64,000 bases of DNA from Sporodiniella umbellata (GCA_025677835.1 JAIXMR010000015.1:186001-250000), one strand, 5' to 3'. Counted from the first letter of the stretch, positions 35,832 to 49,279 are shown. The notes: generated by a model from the sequence alone, not told the origin. Numbers and translations: made by a program.

Positions 35832-38831
35832 TTACTTTCCATTCAAAACTTCCTTAGCTATTCTACAACCCCATTGGACCTTTTCTACTTCGTTGTCCTG
35901 AAGACCAGAGTGTTTGCATTGCACAACCGTACCCAACAAAAAGAACACAATGCCCTGAGAAAGGGTTCTAAACTCTCGCACTTTACCAAACACATTGGCA
36001 ACAGCTTGAGCGCCTCCGGATTGCAGCTGTAGCAGTATATTTGTAAACAGTATTTCCAAAAATATGCGGCCGTTTCTTTGTATGCTCATAAAGTTGATAC
36101 TTTTCAAGATGGCGAGCGTTAAGGCACCATCTGCGATCAATGGTGCATAAAATTTAGCCATATTTACGATTTTGCTTAAACGAACGTCTTTAGATTCAGC
36201 AAAGTTTTCACTTGAAGTTCTTTCCAGACCGCCTACATCGCTTTCACCACACTCGCGAAGAAAATCCCATAAGCAGTATTGAAAAGTTACTTTAAATGAA
36301 TGATCTACTTCACACAGCCTTTTGCTGACAAGCATATAATATGGGTTGAACGTTTTTTCCTAAGAAGCATTATAAAAAAAAGAGCTCGTTTGATGTATAC
36401 ATTATTGACCCCCTTACATTTCCTGTACATTGCAACATTACACGGCAAATTTCTCTTTGTTGTACTTCGTTCAGACCCAATTTAAATAGCTTTTCGAACG
36501 CGTCCAAATAATCCTACCATCGTTTGTTAAGTACAAAAATAAAAATAAAGAGAATGGAACTAACCTCAGCACTCATGATTGTGATAAAAATAGTTCGACG
36601 CACATCTGTGTTCATACCCTGTTTTCTTGCAAGTTTTAAAAGTGCTTCTTGCATTGATTGATCCTTCTTCAGGTCATCCGGCATTTTGTTTGTGCTATAC
36701 TTGCTTTCTGTGCCAACCATGTTGTCTTTCCATGAGGCGCCAACAAGCCACCATTTTCCTTTTGTTTCTATATTATGAATGTCCTCCAAACTGACACGTA
36801 AAGGTTCAGCACTACGGAATACTCTTTTCTTTGACAGTCCATTCAAAAACTTTTTCATTTTCAAAACTAAATCTTTGTCTCCCATTCCAGAAGCTGTTTG
36901 TTTGTTTTTTATCTTGTTGTTCTTGACGTCTGCAATTGTTTCAAGCATGAATTTATGACGAATACTAAAGAAAGTTAAACAACACCCTTCCCCCCAAAAA
37001 AAAGCATGAGTCTACTTACGAGATAGTTTTAGGATCACGCTCAGCCGTTTTCTTTTGGATTTCATCAATTATATGTTTCAAAGAAGCTGGGTCATCGCTA
37101 CGCAGTTCGGCTCCAGCAGCTATCAAAGTAGTTGAGAAGGTTTTCTTTGTTTCAATAATACATACTTCTAATGATACGCAAAAGCAGTTCTACATTGCTT
37201 TCATCAAGCTCGCTGATCAACAGACGAACAATGTCATAGATAAGTATACACGATATAACTTGAAAATTATACAGCTCTAAAATCAAGGTGAGCAAGTTCT
37301 TGGTTTCTTTTTGTCCTTCTTGTTCCTCTCCATCACTTTCAGCGCCTGTTTTTTTGTATTGGGTGTGCTCTTTTTCAAAAGTTTCTACGGCCGTTTGTAT
37401 GAAATGGGCAGCTAATGATGTAAAATATGAATACACGAGTGTTGCCTAAACCTGGCTGTCTATTAAGATAGTTACCAAACTCCACACCTACCAATCGATA
37501 AAGACTGGCAATGATAGTAGCATAGGTGATAACAAAAGAATCCAACAAGTTTGACTTTTGTGAGATAGAATTGATCACCAGCTCAGTGATGGTCGAGGTG
37601 ACATCTAAAAAAGGAAACGTTCAGTGAATGAGATATGAACGCGTTGATAGATAGATACCATGGCGAGGATAAATTGTATAGCACTTTTCAATTTCAAGTA
37701 AAATGCTTTCGATGTTAAGTTCACTCAATCTGTTCAGCTGGCCTTGAAGTTGTTTTTGTAATTTCATCTGCTGCTCACTCTTGCCAGCGGCTGCTTTTCT
37801 CAAATGAGGCGGGACGTATTTGGTCAAAACAGCAGTTTTTGCGTGCTCTTGGGTATTTTTGCTCTGGTCGTGAGTAGCTGGTATTTCGTCTTTGCTGGAA
37901 AGCGTGTCGCTGTCTGTGTGATCAGCATGTTCGCGATCTTTGTTTTCAAATCCTTCAAATACATCGTCGTACTGTTCCTCATCCGAGGTTTCAATCAAAG
38001 GCTCGTTTTGATCTTCTTCCTCACTTGATCTATCTTCACTGTCCTGTTCTTCATCCGATCCTTCTAGATCACTTGGAAAGTCATCAAACAGACTATCGAC
38101 TGTCTTTTCGGCCGTTTCTTGCAAACTTTTGTTTTGTTTCATTTTGGCTTGTTTTGCCCTCTTTTCTTTCAAGTAATCAAAGTCGTCTGTCTCATCGCTT
38201 CCTGCTTCGATTTCGCCAAGAATGTCAATCAGGCCATCCTCTTCAAACTCCTTTCCAAGCTTCTTGTTCTTTTTTTTATCCATGCCCAACTTCTTTTCCC
38301 AATAGGCAATCTCTTTGTCGTCCTCAACAAGATCTCGATCGGCGGCCGTGCTGCTGTTTCCAAGAAGGTTATCTGAATCTAGCAATTGGTAAAGTCCTGG
38401 ATTTTTTCTAGACAATCGTTGTATAGCCTCTTGATTATCTTTAGCCGTCAGTTTTTTTGCTGGTTCTTTTTTTGGTTCAGGTGCCTCCAAAGTAACTTTA
38501 TGTTTTTTACTGGGCTGCATAGCATGTTCGCTCAATTGGGTAGGTTGAGACCTTTTCTTGGGCTGATGTCGCTCTGCTTTTTTTTTTCCCTTTTCAGCTC
38601 TCTTTTGTTTTCTTTGCTCTTTGCGGTTAGCAACTCTGGTAACAAACTTCTTTCCAAACTTGCGATCGTCTTTCTCTAATAAGATGGTCAGGATCTTTGA
38701 TTGTTTCGGGAAAAAGGATCGTGTATACCTTCTGCTTCAAGCTCCTCTTTCATTGCACGAGGCAATACTGATCCAGGTGTAGGCCCTTTATGAGCTTTGT
38801 TTCCTTTTTTGAAAGGTCGTGAAGGTCCCAT
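35832..38831 (-). CDS. NOM1: Nucleolar MIF4G/MA3-domain protein, NOM1/Sgd1 family
   Basis: Eight exons: 38729-38831, 37659-38675, 37476-37604, 37166-37411, 37020-37119, 36565-36964, 36418-36513 and 35832-36359, giving 872 residues (yeast Sgd1 is about 900). The N-terminal third is Lys/Glu-rich with acidic blocks, fitting nucleolar localisation. It is followed by the MIF4G domain (start LNRLSELNIESILLEIEK, then LYRLVGVEFAAHFIQ). After a conserved FMLETIADVKNNK segment comes the MA3 domain (RRTIFITIMSAEDYLDAFEKL, then CLWDFLRE). The family works in 18S rRNA maturation and the small ribosomal subunit. The exon 1 acceptor was chosen at 38676 because it alone restores the frame into KDDRKFGKKF. 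Confidence 0.92.
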
Positions 38832-39741
38832 GTTACGCTTATACAATAAAGACATTGTCAAAAAAGCATAGTTTTTTTTTTAAAAAAAAAAAAAAAAAAA
38901 AAAGCACAAGAAAAAACTCCGACCGTTGGAGAACAGTGGACTTGGCCCACTTTCTGACTGTCGCCAAGTTTATTTTGACTGCTAATTTATCATCGAGTGG
39001 TCTTTTGGATGTTATGATTAGAAAGGAACCGCTGATGGTTTGGGAGTGGATGTGACTGCTTAAAAGAAACGCGACTTCATCCAAAGCGAATGGTATATGC
39101 TCAAGAGAGTAGTTCAAGGAGGTGCCATGATTGACGACTTGTGTATTGAGGCTTGGATGGCCCGGGAGTGATAGGCCTGTGTTCTATGTCTATGCCCTCA
39201 GGTTTTCCACGCTCCAACTACTTGAAAGCGAGTATGGATCCACACTCCGATCAGGAGACAGTTTCTCTAGGCGATGACTGTCGATTACTTTCGAGATCAT
39301 GCTGTTTCGAAAAGAATAGCCTATCGAAGATTGACCTTGATCTGTCAAGCTTAGAAAAACCCAAGGGGAGGTTTTTTTTTTTAGGGCTGTGAGGAGACTG
39401 CAAAGACAGCGGACAGTTTCCATGACAACACGCGAGAGCCAGTCCTGTCAAAGCCATCGATTTTCAACATCCGATGAAGTGGCTTGCTGTGCTGCGAACC
39501 AAGTGGATTGGCCGTGATAGGACAGCGTGTTGAGAAAGAGCGTTCCAAGCCACACGACACCCACGACGATTTTTTTTTTATGCCCCCTTTCGATAGGATC
39601 CTTTCTGACAAGTTTGAATGTATAAAAGTAGTGAGAATACAACATGTTCAATGTGTCCGAGTCAACGGAAAGCTGCTCTCATTCTACACTATAATATTTT
39701 TGGAGGGGTAAAAGAACCTTTTATTTTTGAGTAGAAAATGT
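38832..39741. other. Spacer between NOM1 and RPP2, promoter side of NOM1
   Basis: About 910 bp of more balanced base composition than other spacers, starting with a T9-A22 block (38872-38903) close to the NOM1 ATG. Several frames are open on both strands at 39150-39710, but none resembles a protein. I see nothing I can name. Confidence 0.5.
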
Positions 39742-40180
39742 TTAATCGAAGAGACCGAAACCCATATCCTAAACAAAAGTTAATGACACGATTGACAAAG
39801 AAAGCCAATGGTTTACTTACATCATCGGATTCTTCCTTTTCTTCGACCTTTTCTTCAGCGGCGGGGGCAGCGTCAGCAGCGGCACCAGCAGCGGCACCAG
39901 CAGCACCACGAGCAGAACCGGCAGAGACGGAAGCAAGCTTGGAGGAACCTTCAGCAATAGCCTAAGTGCCAGGATTTTAGTATCTTGCAAAAGAAAAAAA
40001 AAAAGAGAGAAATGAACTTACTTCGGCAACGGTCTTGCCTTCCATGGCCTTCAACAAGGCATCAAGACGAGAAGCATCGGCTTCAGCACCTACGGAAGCC
40101 AAAAGACCCTTGATGTCTTCGTTGGAGGGAGTGGCTTTACCACCAGCGACGAGAAGAAGATAAGCGGCGAGATGCTTCAT
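39742..40180 (-). CDS. RPP2: 60S acidic ribosomal stalk protein P2
   Basis: Three exons, 40022-40180, 39821-39961 and 39742-39768, encode 108 residues. The N-terminus MKHLAAYLLLVAGGKATPSNEDIKGLL is the P2 dimerisation domain. A Gly/Ala-rich hinge follows (ARGAAGAAAGAAADAAPAAEE). The C-terminus ends in the universally conserved acidic SDDDMGFGLFD, contacted by translation factors. The last nine codons sit in their own 27-nt exon. P2 pairs with P1 on P0 to form the ribosomal lateral stalk. Confidence 0.97.
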
Positions 40181-41165
40181 GGTCAATTGTCAATATTCAA
40201 AAGAGAGGACGAAAACCTGGACTCCAACCGAAAAACTTTTTTTTATGGCGATTCCTTTTTTTTTTTTTTTTTTTTTTGAGCCTCAGCTTTCTTCGGTACG
40301 TGCGTTTTGATTGGATGCTTGGGTCTACGTCATAAGTGACTTTTTTTTTTTTTTTTTTTTTTTTTGCGTTTCCGATCACGCCTACGATAGACTGTCCAGT
40401 ACAGAATGTGTGTATGGAGTCACCGCCTGGGTTTCAAGAGAATTCCAAGGCAAATTTTTTTTTTTTTTTTTTTTTTTTTGGGGGATGAAAGTGCTCATGT
40501 CTAGTGTATAGCCTAGGAAGAGAAAGGCATATCCTCCAGCTAGTTTAAAGCCACGCTGACAAGTTTTTTGTTTTTAGAAACAATTTTAGGTTGAGGGCGA
40601 TTTGCCATCTTACAAAAAAAAAAGGGGGGGGGCTTCTGATTGCCACCGTGTTTTTCTTATTGTACTTTGAATCCGATGCGCAGTGATGCCTTACCTTTTA
40701 GCTTCGGGACCTGAAAAAGAGGAGCGCCTGTGTGGTCTCAGCAGATCGATTCTTTCTGGTAACCCACGTGAATTCAAGCCATCCAAAACCATCGATAGCT
40801 AAATGTGGATAGACAGTGAAAGCGATCTGGCTTGCTTAGAATACGTGGTGCTGTAAAATAACATGCATTGCGTTTGGCAATGGCAGAGTGTCTACGGCTA
40901 TTGATTGATTTGATCGGAGCGTTTCGTAGACTGAACCTAAAAAGAAGCAAGGTGGTTCAGTCAGGTCACACAGACTCGCCAGTGAAAGATGGCACAGTTT
41001 TTAAATATAAACCAGGCATAGAATAGGTTAGGTAAAAGAACAAGATGCATTGTTTGATTTACAGTTCAGATTTATTGGTTTCAAGATTAAGGGTAGGATG
41101 TAGAGAGCGAATGATTTTACTTTTTTTTGGTAAAGGAGAGAATGAAGGATGCGTAAATACAGAGG
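40181..41165. promoter_or_regulatory. RPP2 upstream region with three long T tracts
   Basis: About 985 bp between RPP2 and the SWIRM-protein stop. Three T runs of roughly 20-25 bases lie at about 40256-40277, 40341-40365 and 40456-40479, all within 300 bp of the RPP2 ATG. Long poly(dA:dT) tracts exclude nucleosomes at ribosomal-protein promoters in other fungi; applying that here is inference. The remainder (40500-41165) shows no gene. Confidence 0.5.
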
Positions 41166-41936
41166 TTAGATTGATTCCTCAAACCAACCCAATTGACCGT
41201 AAGCGGTCCAGAGAGCACTTGTCTTGTTCACATCGACTCGACATAATTTCTGTGCGACTGATTTAGTGAACGGGATTGTTTGGTATTTCAAAGTGCGAGC
41301 GGCTAAAATCAAGGTTCGTTTACAGCGAAGATATTGAATTGGAGACAAGCGTAGAACAGAAGCCATGGAGGCTTCCACAGGATGTAATCGTGAATACATG
41401 GGGTGTTGATGAATGGCCATAGGAGCGCCTGATGGCAAGGAGATGAGTGGACAAAGATCTTTGTTTGTTCTTTTACCTTTCCAAGACACCTTGATTGGAA
41501 TAGAGTCCAATCGATCCTGCCTAGGAGCCCATTGGGGAGGATAGAAATCCAGATCTTGCGATTCGATATCCAAAGCATCAAAGGCGGCTGCAGCGTCTTT
41601 TCCACTGGGTAAAGCTGAAACGCGTCTTTTCTTTGGGTCCAGCGACTTTCTGTTTTTAGAAGGTGATACGGCAGCTTTGTCTGACCTCGCCTCCGTGCTG
41701 AATCCTTGTTCCCCTTTAGCCAGTAGATAATCACGATAGACATGCAGTGAAAACACACGATGGCGGTTGCCCCGCTTTAGAAAGGGTGCCATACGACCGT
41801 AAGACTGGATGAAGGCCTTACGGTCTTGGTGCCAATACTGCATTGTGGGTTCAGTAGGCGTCAGGGGGGGCGACAAGAGATCGTTTTGGGGTTCTTTGTA
41901 GGCTTGGTGCATGATACGTAATGCTTTGGGATGCAT
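41166..41936 (-). CDS. SWIRM-domain protein (Fun19-like)
   Basis: An intronless frame of 256 residues. The start at 41936 is the first ATG after a T-tract ending in CCACCCAG, which looks like the acceptor of a 5' UTR intron. The first 170 residues are Lys/Pro-rich with a TPTEPTMQYWHQD segment. The C-terminal 80 residues are a SWIRM domain: RLHPVEASMASVLRLSPIQYLRCKRTL to RVDVNKTSALWTAYGQLGW. SWIRM domains are helical DNA- or histone-binding modules in chromatin complexes. The overall plan resembles the small fungal Fun19/Laf group rather than LSD1 or Rsc8. Likely nuclear. Confidence 0.88.
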   Translation of the reverse strand: MHPKALRIMHQAYKEPQNDLLSPPLTPTEPTMQYWHQDRKAFIQSYGRMAPFLKRGNRHRVFSLHVYRDYLLAKGEQGFSTEARSDKAAVSPSKNRKSLDPKKRRVSALPSGKDAAAAFDALDIESQDLDFYPPQWAPRQDRLDSIPIKVSWKGKRTNKDLCPLISLPSGAPMAIHQHPMYSRLHPVEASMASVLRLSPIQYLRCKRTLILAARTLKYQTIPFTKSVAQKLCRVDVNKTSALWTAYGQLGWFEESI

Positions 41937-42557
41937 GCTGGGTGGGTGTGAAAAGAGAAATGAAAGAAAGAAATAAAAAGAAAAGAAGCTTTTTTTTTTT
42001 TTTTTTTTTTTGGCTGATTTGGATTTCTTTGTATTTATTGGCACACAAGGGATGCCACCCGATACGCCCGTCGGTCTCAGAAATAGACTGCTTGCTTACA
42101 GACATTCAAGCCACGCCTAGCTTTCTCCAGACAACTTGTTTTACTACCCTAAAAAAACGTCATTTCATGGCCTTTCAACACCAGCAGTAACATGACCTCC
42201 CCCTTGCCATGTCACAGGTTGTAAAAAGTCCTTGACGGTCGATCCAGTGAACAATAAAAAAGAGAGAGAGAGAGAGAGAGAAGCCAATGAACGCTTTTTT
42301 TTTTTTTTTTCTTTTCTTTTTTCTTTTTTTTATATATGAAATCATTCAACTCAAAGTGTATGGGATTTCCCCTCTTTAGAACCCTTTCCCCCCCCCTTTT
42401 TTTTTTTTTTTTTTTTTTCTATACCCATGACCTGTGACCTTGAGATGACCAGGTTACAAAACAAGCGGTATGTTTTTCTTGACTCGAAAAAAAAAAAAAG
42501 AGAGAATGGATTGATTTTGATAGTCCCCAGCCGTGTTTATTTTTGGAGTGACTGTTT
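41937..42557. other. Spacer with simple repeats between ADE12 and the SWIRM gene
   Basis: About 620 bp with a T tract (41992-42012), a (GA)n run (42261-42281), T tracts near 42297-42330 and a C-then-T tract near 42390-42419. The SWIRM gene's 5' UTR, with a likely intron, and the ADE12 3' UTR lie here. No coding potential is seen. Confidence 0.5.
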
Positions 42558-44143
<1,586 letters not shown>

Positions 44144-45269
44144 ATTTTAAAAGTGGAAAAAACCAACACGAACATTGAATTCGGAATTTTTTAGTGGCTT
44201 AAATAAGGAAAAAAAAAAAAAAAAAAAAAAAAAAATTTAGAGAGTCAGATCCACTCGAACCCCTCCCTATTTGAATTCTTATTGGATACGAAAAGCCAGA
44301 TGTGATTCATTCCTTTTATCTGATATTGACTTTCCAATCTCCTCTTTCCCCCTCCTCTCACACATGACTTTTCAAAACTATCGATTCTTTTTTAGAAACA
44401 AAAAAAAAAACCAGTTTTGGTGCATTCAAGGTAGCCTTTTGGTTTAGGACGGCGATAAGCTTGACTCTCAAAAAAAAAAAAAAAAATTTTTAGTAGGACG
44501 GTGAATAAAGAGTCTACTTTCTTGTCTGCTAGCCAGTTGAGTTTCAATCGGTTCCCTACTTTGGCTTGAGTCATTCCAGCTTTTGATGGCCTGGTGTCTT
44601 GAGAGAGATCTATGTCATACCATCCAAGGTGGGAAAATCTTTGGGTATTTACTTGTCCAGGCAATTGAAAAAGACCCGTGAAGCCTAAAAATAAGCGTGG
44701 CCTACGCTTTCCCGAGGGTCTTTCTCAACCACCGAGGCCTTTCTTTTTTTTTTTTTTTTTTTCCGCAGCCATCCTCACCCCTCGGTTGAATCCAAGGTGA
44801 TTCTTTTGGCATGATAAGTACCGGTTTAGGAGTGAATACAAGTCCTTGACAACCCAAAGCCATAAAAGTGTACAGCACCAACCGCATGCTCTTTCTGAAG
44901 CACACCTTGGGATCCAATGAAAATGCGTTCATCGCATTGTTCCCCTAAAGAGAGATTCAGACCCCGCCCATGGCCACGGTTGGGCCGCAACAGCATCGCC
45001 TGTTTGGTTTAGCCATGATGGACAAGCATTTCTTGTGCCTGTGAATCAACTAGCCATCGACACACATAGGCTCGAGTCATCTTTTGGCAAACGAACGTTT
45101 CATGGATGATCGTCATTGTCGTTAGGCGATTATATCATATCGGCTGATGTCATAACCAAGAGGATTCTTGTCACTGTGGCGCACTCTCTGTTTCTATAGA
45201 CATAACCATCTATATATAAACATTTAATCAACCGCAATAAAAACCAAGGTTCTTTCCCGACTTTTTTGT

Positions 45270-45300
<31 letters not shown>

Positions 45301-45313
45301 TTCTCTTTCACGG
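44144..45313. other. Divergent spacer between ADE12 and the aspartic protease gene
   Basis: About 1.17 kb. It has an A tract at about 44211-44235 near the ADE12 ATG and a TGACTC core on the ADE12 strand at 44242-44247. Two minus-strand open frames without ATG support or similarity lie at about 44392-44932. A TATA box for the protease is at 45211-45220, followed by (CT)n at 45271-45292. It holds both promoters. Confidence 0.5.
45211..45220 (+). promoter_or_regulatory. TATA box of the aspartic protease gene
   Basis: TATATATAAA lies 94 bp before the protease ATG, followed by a CT-rich leader. This is the usual position for a TATA element in filamentous fungi. Confidence 0.5.
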
Positions 45314-46767
45314 ATGCAAATCCTCTTTTTCTTATTGTTTACAGCTGTCAGTTGCCTATCCAATGAAAAGTCGCTGTTGAGAGTACCCCTCGAACGACAC
45401 GATCCCATCCTCGCTTCTCGGCTTAACAAACGGACAGGCGCTATGACCACGCTCTACAACGACTTTGGTGCCCAATACCTGATTACGGTAGGTATCGGAT
45501 CGCCTGCACAGAACTTTACAGTCACACTCGATACTGGAAGGTAAAAAGAAAAGAGGAGTAAGTCCTGGCTAAAACGTGTGGTAGTGCCGATTTATGGGTA
45601 CCTGGCAACGCATGTCCGTCGCAAGAATGTCCCAACCTTCTGTTTGAGCCCAGCCAGTCCTCCACCTATCAGCCGCTGAATCAACCGCTCACACTTGCCT
45701 ACGGTATTGGCAACGTCAATGGCACCTATGCTACCGATACCGTCACCGTCGCAGGGATTTCTGTCAGCGACCAACCGTTTGGTTTGGCGGTCAGTACCCA
45801 AAACATCTTGACCCATCCCAGTACCATCACCGTTGCCAATCAAGCCAGACTCGCACATCGGGCAGTCGACAAGGTCACAGCCAACGGCATTCTCGGTCTG
45901 GGCTATCCTCAGCTGACAGCCTCGTTTAGTAAAAGCCAAAAGGCCTATACCCCTTTTGTGTTTAATCTGGTCGCGCAAGACATCATTCAAGAGCCTGTGT
46001 TTTCGGTCTATATGAACGAAGCCAGTCGAGGCGGCTGGGCTGGCGAGATCATCTTTGGTGGGGTGGATCCAACCAAGTTTAGGGGGAACTTGACCTATCT
46101 TCCGGTGGTATCCCTAAAATCTGTCAGCAAAACCAAGCGTGCATCTCTCGCTACGGATGGCAAGTATTACTGGATGGTCGATGCCCACGCTGTGGCTATC
46201 GCTGGCAATACCCCTTTGCCTTTCAATACCACCAGCGCCTTTATCCTCGATACCGGCACCACCTTGACCTATCTACCTCAACCTATGGCTGAAGCCATCC
46301 TTGACACCGTCGCCGGGCACGGTCGATACTCACTCGAACCTCATTCTACCACCTACCTGGTCGATTGTGCCGTCGCTCATACCTCCCTCCACCTCGAATG
46401 GTTCATGACAGACGAACACCATCAAACCATCCGTTTCTCCATACCCGCCTCTCAGCTCATTCTTCCTATCGGTGGCACCCTCGCCACTGCTAAATCTTGT
46501 CTCTTTGGTATCGCCCCCAGCACACCCGGAACTAACCTACATCTCCTCGGTGACTCGGTTCTTCGAAGCGCTTACCTCGTCTTTGATATGGCCAACAATA
46601 AAGTCGGTATCGCTCCCGCTATCGGTCTCAACGGAAACGTTCAAGCCTCTTCCTTTTCTTTCCAAAGTGCTGCTCAGCTTCTATCTCCCTCCCTTTGGCT
46701 TCCTCTCGCCCTTGTCTTTTTCTCTTTTTCCTTTTTCTCTTTTTCCTCTTTCTCTTTTTCTTTCTAG
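45314..46767 (+). CDS. Pepsin-family aspartic protease, secreted, possibly surface-anchored
   Basis: Two exons, 45314-45540 and 45585-46767, encode 469 residues. The ATG at 45314 gives a clean signal peptide (MQILFFLLFTAVSCLS); an upstream in-frame extension has no ATG. A short propeptide precedes the catalytic domain (YLITVGIGSPAQNFTVTLDTG). Both active-site motifs are present: DTGS, split by the intron, and DTGT in FILDTGTTLTYLP. NGILGLGYP and LLGDSVLRSAYLVFD are also conserved. The C-terminus is hydrophobic and Ser/Phe-rich, ending in about 25 nonpolar residues without a basic tail. This suggests GPI or membrane anchoring as in yapsins. Substrates are unknown. Confidence 0.93.
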
Positions 46768-46921
46768 GCCTTACCACGCCTCTCGCCAGACTGGATTCTG
46801 TCGGAGATCAAATAAACTACCCTTTTGGACATGAAACTGTAGCTTTTTCCCTTGTTTTTTTTTTTCTTTATTTTTCGTTGGAGAATAACCACTTTGTGTA
46901 CATATATATACGACGCAAACC

Positions 46922-48114
46922 ATGTCTGGAAGCAACCAAAAAATCAACATTTTTCCTACCCGAATGTAAACGGAGGCTCATCCCACTCTTTTTCTCTATT
47001 AAACTCTCTCTTTAGGGCTTTGACCAACATGAAGCTCAAACTCAAAGGAGCTCAAACAGGTCATTCCCTTTTGAAACGTAAATCAGAAGCGTTGACAAAA
47101 CGTTTTAGAGGAATCACAGTCAAGATTGACGAGGTAAACAACAACCTCCCACTTGTTTGAGGAGAGCTAACCTCCCCATCACAGCTAAAACGTAAAATGG
47201 GTCAAGTAATGCAACTTGCTTCTTTTTCACTTGCTGAAGTACAATACATCACAGGTGATATCAGGTAACGCGAAAAAACCAAAACTCTTTTCTATTCTCA
47301 ACACGCCTTTATCTGTAGTTATCAAATTCAAGAAGCATCCAAATCAGCTCAGTTACGTGTTCGTGCCAAACAAGAAAATGTCTCTGGTGTGATGCTTCCA
47401 GCTTTTGATATGTACAAAGAAGGTGGCAATGGTAAACGCCTATAGATAAAAACAAAAAAAAAAGACCCTCCCCCCCCCTTGACGATTGATCACTCTATCT
47501 AGCGTTCGAATTCACCGGTCTTGGACGGGGTGGTCAGCAAATTCAAAAGGCTAAAGAAGTATATACAAAAGCAGTCGAGACGTTAGTTGAGCTTGCCAGT
47601 TTGCAGGTAACGTAGACCTTTTTAAAAAGAGCTTTTCTAAGAAAAAACATCAGACTGCTTTTGTTATTTTGGATGAAGTCATCAAAGCAACCAACCGTCG
47701 TGTGAATGCTATCGAACACGTTATTATTCCTCGTTATGAGAATACTATCAAATACATCATTTCCGAATTGGATGAGCAAGATAGAGAAGAATTCTTTAGG
47801 TACATCCTTTTATCACCCTAACTTTCTCTCGCCAACACATACCCATTAGATTGAAAAAAGTTCAAAGTAAGAAGAAAGAACGCGCCGCAATAGACGATGC
47901 TGTCCGTGTTAAAAAGGCTGCAGAAATGGATGATGCCGAAGGTACACTTTCATTCTATATACCCCTTGACAGTCATTCATTCATTCATTCATTTATTCAT
48001 TCATTTTTTTTTTTTTTTTTTTTTTTGGGCTTTCTAGCACCCATTCTTCATGCTGCACATGAGTCTGGACAAATCGATATGTTGGATAAAGAAGATCAAG
48101 ATATTATTTTTTAA
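46922..48114 (+). CDS. VMA8: V-type H+-ATPase subunit D
   Basis: Eight exons: 46922-46965, 47016-47133, 47185-47264, 47319-47431, 47503-47606, 47654-47799, 47850-47941 and 48038-48114, giving 257 residues (yeast Vma8 is 256). The N-terminus [50 protein letters not shown] block is the conserved rotor helix. [19 protein letters not shown] is the second helical arm. Subunit D is the central rotor shaft linking ATP hydrolysis in V1 to proton transport in Vo. Intron 7 contains a CATT microsatellite and a long T tract. Confidence 0.95.
47973..48005 (+). repeat. CATT microsatellite in VMA8 intron 7
   Basis: About eight CATT units with one imperfect unit, directly before a T tract of about 21 bases and the acceptor. 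Confidence 0.85.
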
Positions 48115-48133
48115 AAAAGCCTTCTTTCCCTCA

Positions 48134-48134
48134 T

Positions 48135-48168
<34 letters not shown>

Positions 48169-48192
48169 CACACACACACACACACACACACT
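48134..48192. repeat. T21-A14 block followed by a (CA)n microsatellite
   Basis: About 21 T, then 14 A, then about twelve CA units and a C run, just after the VMA8 stop in the 268-bp gap to the convergent gene. Confidence 0.85.
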
Positions 48193-48382
48193 CCCCCCCC
48201 CACTGATAATAAAATAAGATGAACGGTCATGTTTTCCATACTACTTTCTGTAGGTAAAGAAGGAAAATAGCCTCTTTTTTTTTTTTTTTTTTTTTTGGTG
48301 ATGATTATTATAGTGTGATACATTAGGAAAATGAGTACAAATGATTCTATCCAAGATTTGTCAATACTGATCTTTCAAAGTG

Positions 48383-49279
48383 TTAATAGGTATGCGTAGG
48401 AGGGGGAGGAGCATTTTCAGTCATGGGCGCGTTACTTGAAGCCGAACTGTAGACTGTGTTTCGGTAACCTGCGTAGTCATCTTCAACAACATCTGGACGG
48501 TACGCTTCTTGATCAAAACTGGGTCTTGTTTTCTTTCGAATCAAGAAAAAGACGACGGCACCTATCAGTGCCAAACCCGCCACACCACCTACCACGCCTC
48601 CAGCGATCGCGCCTTTGTTCACACCATCACCACCACCACCACTCTCTGACAATGGAGGGAGTGTAGGGGTCGCACTGGCAGCAAGGCTAGATGCCATCGG
48701 CTCATCTGTTCTCTGCGCAGAGCTGACGCTAGACAAAGACGTTGTACTGTCCATGCCCGAGGCAATCCAACTGGAACCCAGACTACTTTCTGTAGGAACA
48801 AGACTGCTCAACGGCATAGCTGAACTCGTCTCGAAACTCGCTGTAGGAACGCTCGTGCTAGCCAGAGCGTGGGTCGATGTAGCTTCAGCACTGTCTGTTA
48901 TACATCAGCAAACAATCGTTTTTCTTGGACAAAGGCGCTGCTTTATTTACCTTGGGTCGTCGTCGTACTGCTCTTGTCATCCTCGTCCTCTTCATCTTCT
49001 TTATCCTCTTCATCCTCATTCTCCTCTTCATCCTCATTCTCCTCTTTATCCTCATTCTCTTCTTTATCCTCATTCTCTTCTTCATCATCGCCGTTGCTAG
49101 TATCATTGGTATCGTTTTCATCTGCAATAGAAAATCGATTTAGAAAATTTTTTTCGTGTTACCAATGAATGTAGTTTACCATCATCCTCTTCTCGAGCCA
49201 AAACGCCTGGTATAACCCAACCATGGGTGACAGCATAAAATCCCAGCACAGCTGGTAAAAAACTGTTCATACGAACCAT
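48383..49279 (-). CDS. Single-pass cell-surface protein with acidic repeat and Ser/Thr-rich ectodomain
   Basis: Three exons, 49180-49279, 48951-49121 and 48383-48894, encode 260 residues. A signal peptide (MVRMNSFLPAVLGFYAVTHG) is followed by an Asp/Glu/Asn-rich block of about 55 residues encoded by an 18-bp tandem repeat. A Ser/Thr-rich stretch then fits O-mannosylation. The transmembrane helix GAIAGGVVGGVAGLALIGAV-VFFLI lies at about 185-209, followed by RKK and a tail with QEAYRPDVVEDDYAGY and PPPPTHTY. The layout resembles Mid2/Wsc-type wall sensors and other fungal surface proteins, but no cysteine-rich domain is present. The function is not known. Confidence 0.82.
48985..49085 (-). repeat. 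18-bp coding tandem repeat (Glu/Asp/Asn-rich)
   Basis: About four imperfect copies of an 18-base unit encoding N-E-D-K/E-E-E in exon 2 of the surface protein, then shorter GAA/GAT-rich units. Such repeats change length easily by slippage. Confidence 0.8.

Noticed and set aside
39150..39711. Overlapping open frames on both strands upstream of NOM1
   Set aside because: Open in several frames at once because the spacer has balanced composition; no splice logic or similarity.
44392..44932. Two consecutive minus-strand open frames that read like protein for about 60 codons each
   Set aside because: The tracts between them are not usable introns on that strand, no family is recognised, and the region is the ADE12/protease promoter.
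45592..45990. 132-codon minus-strand frame
   Set aside because: Antisense to conserved protease sequence.
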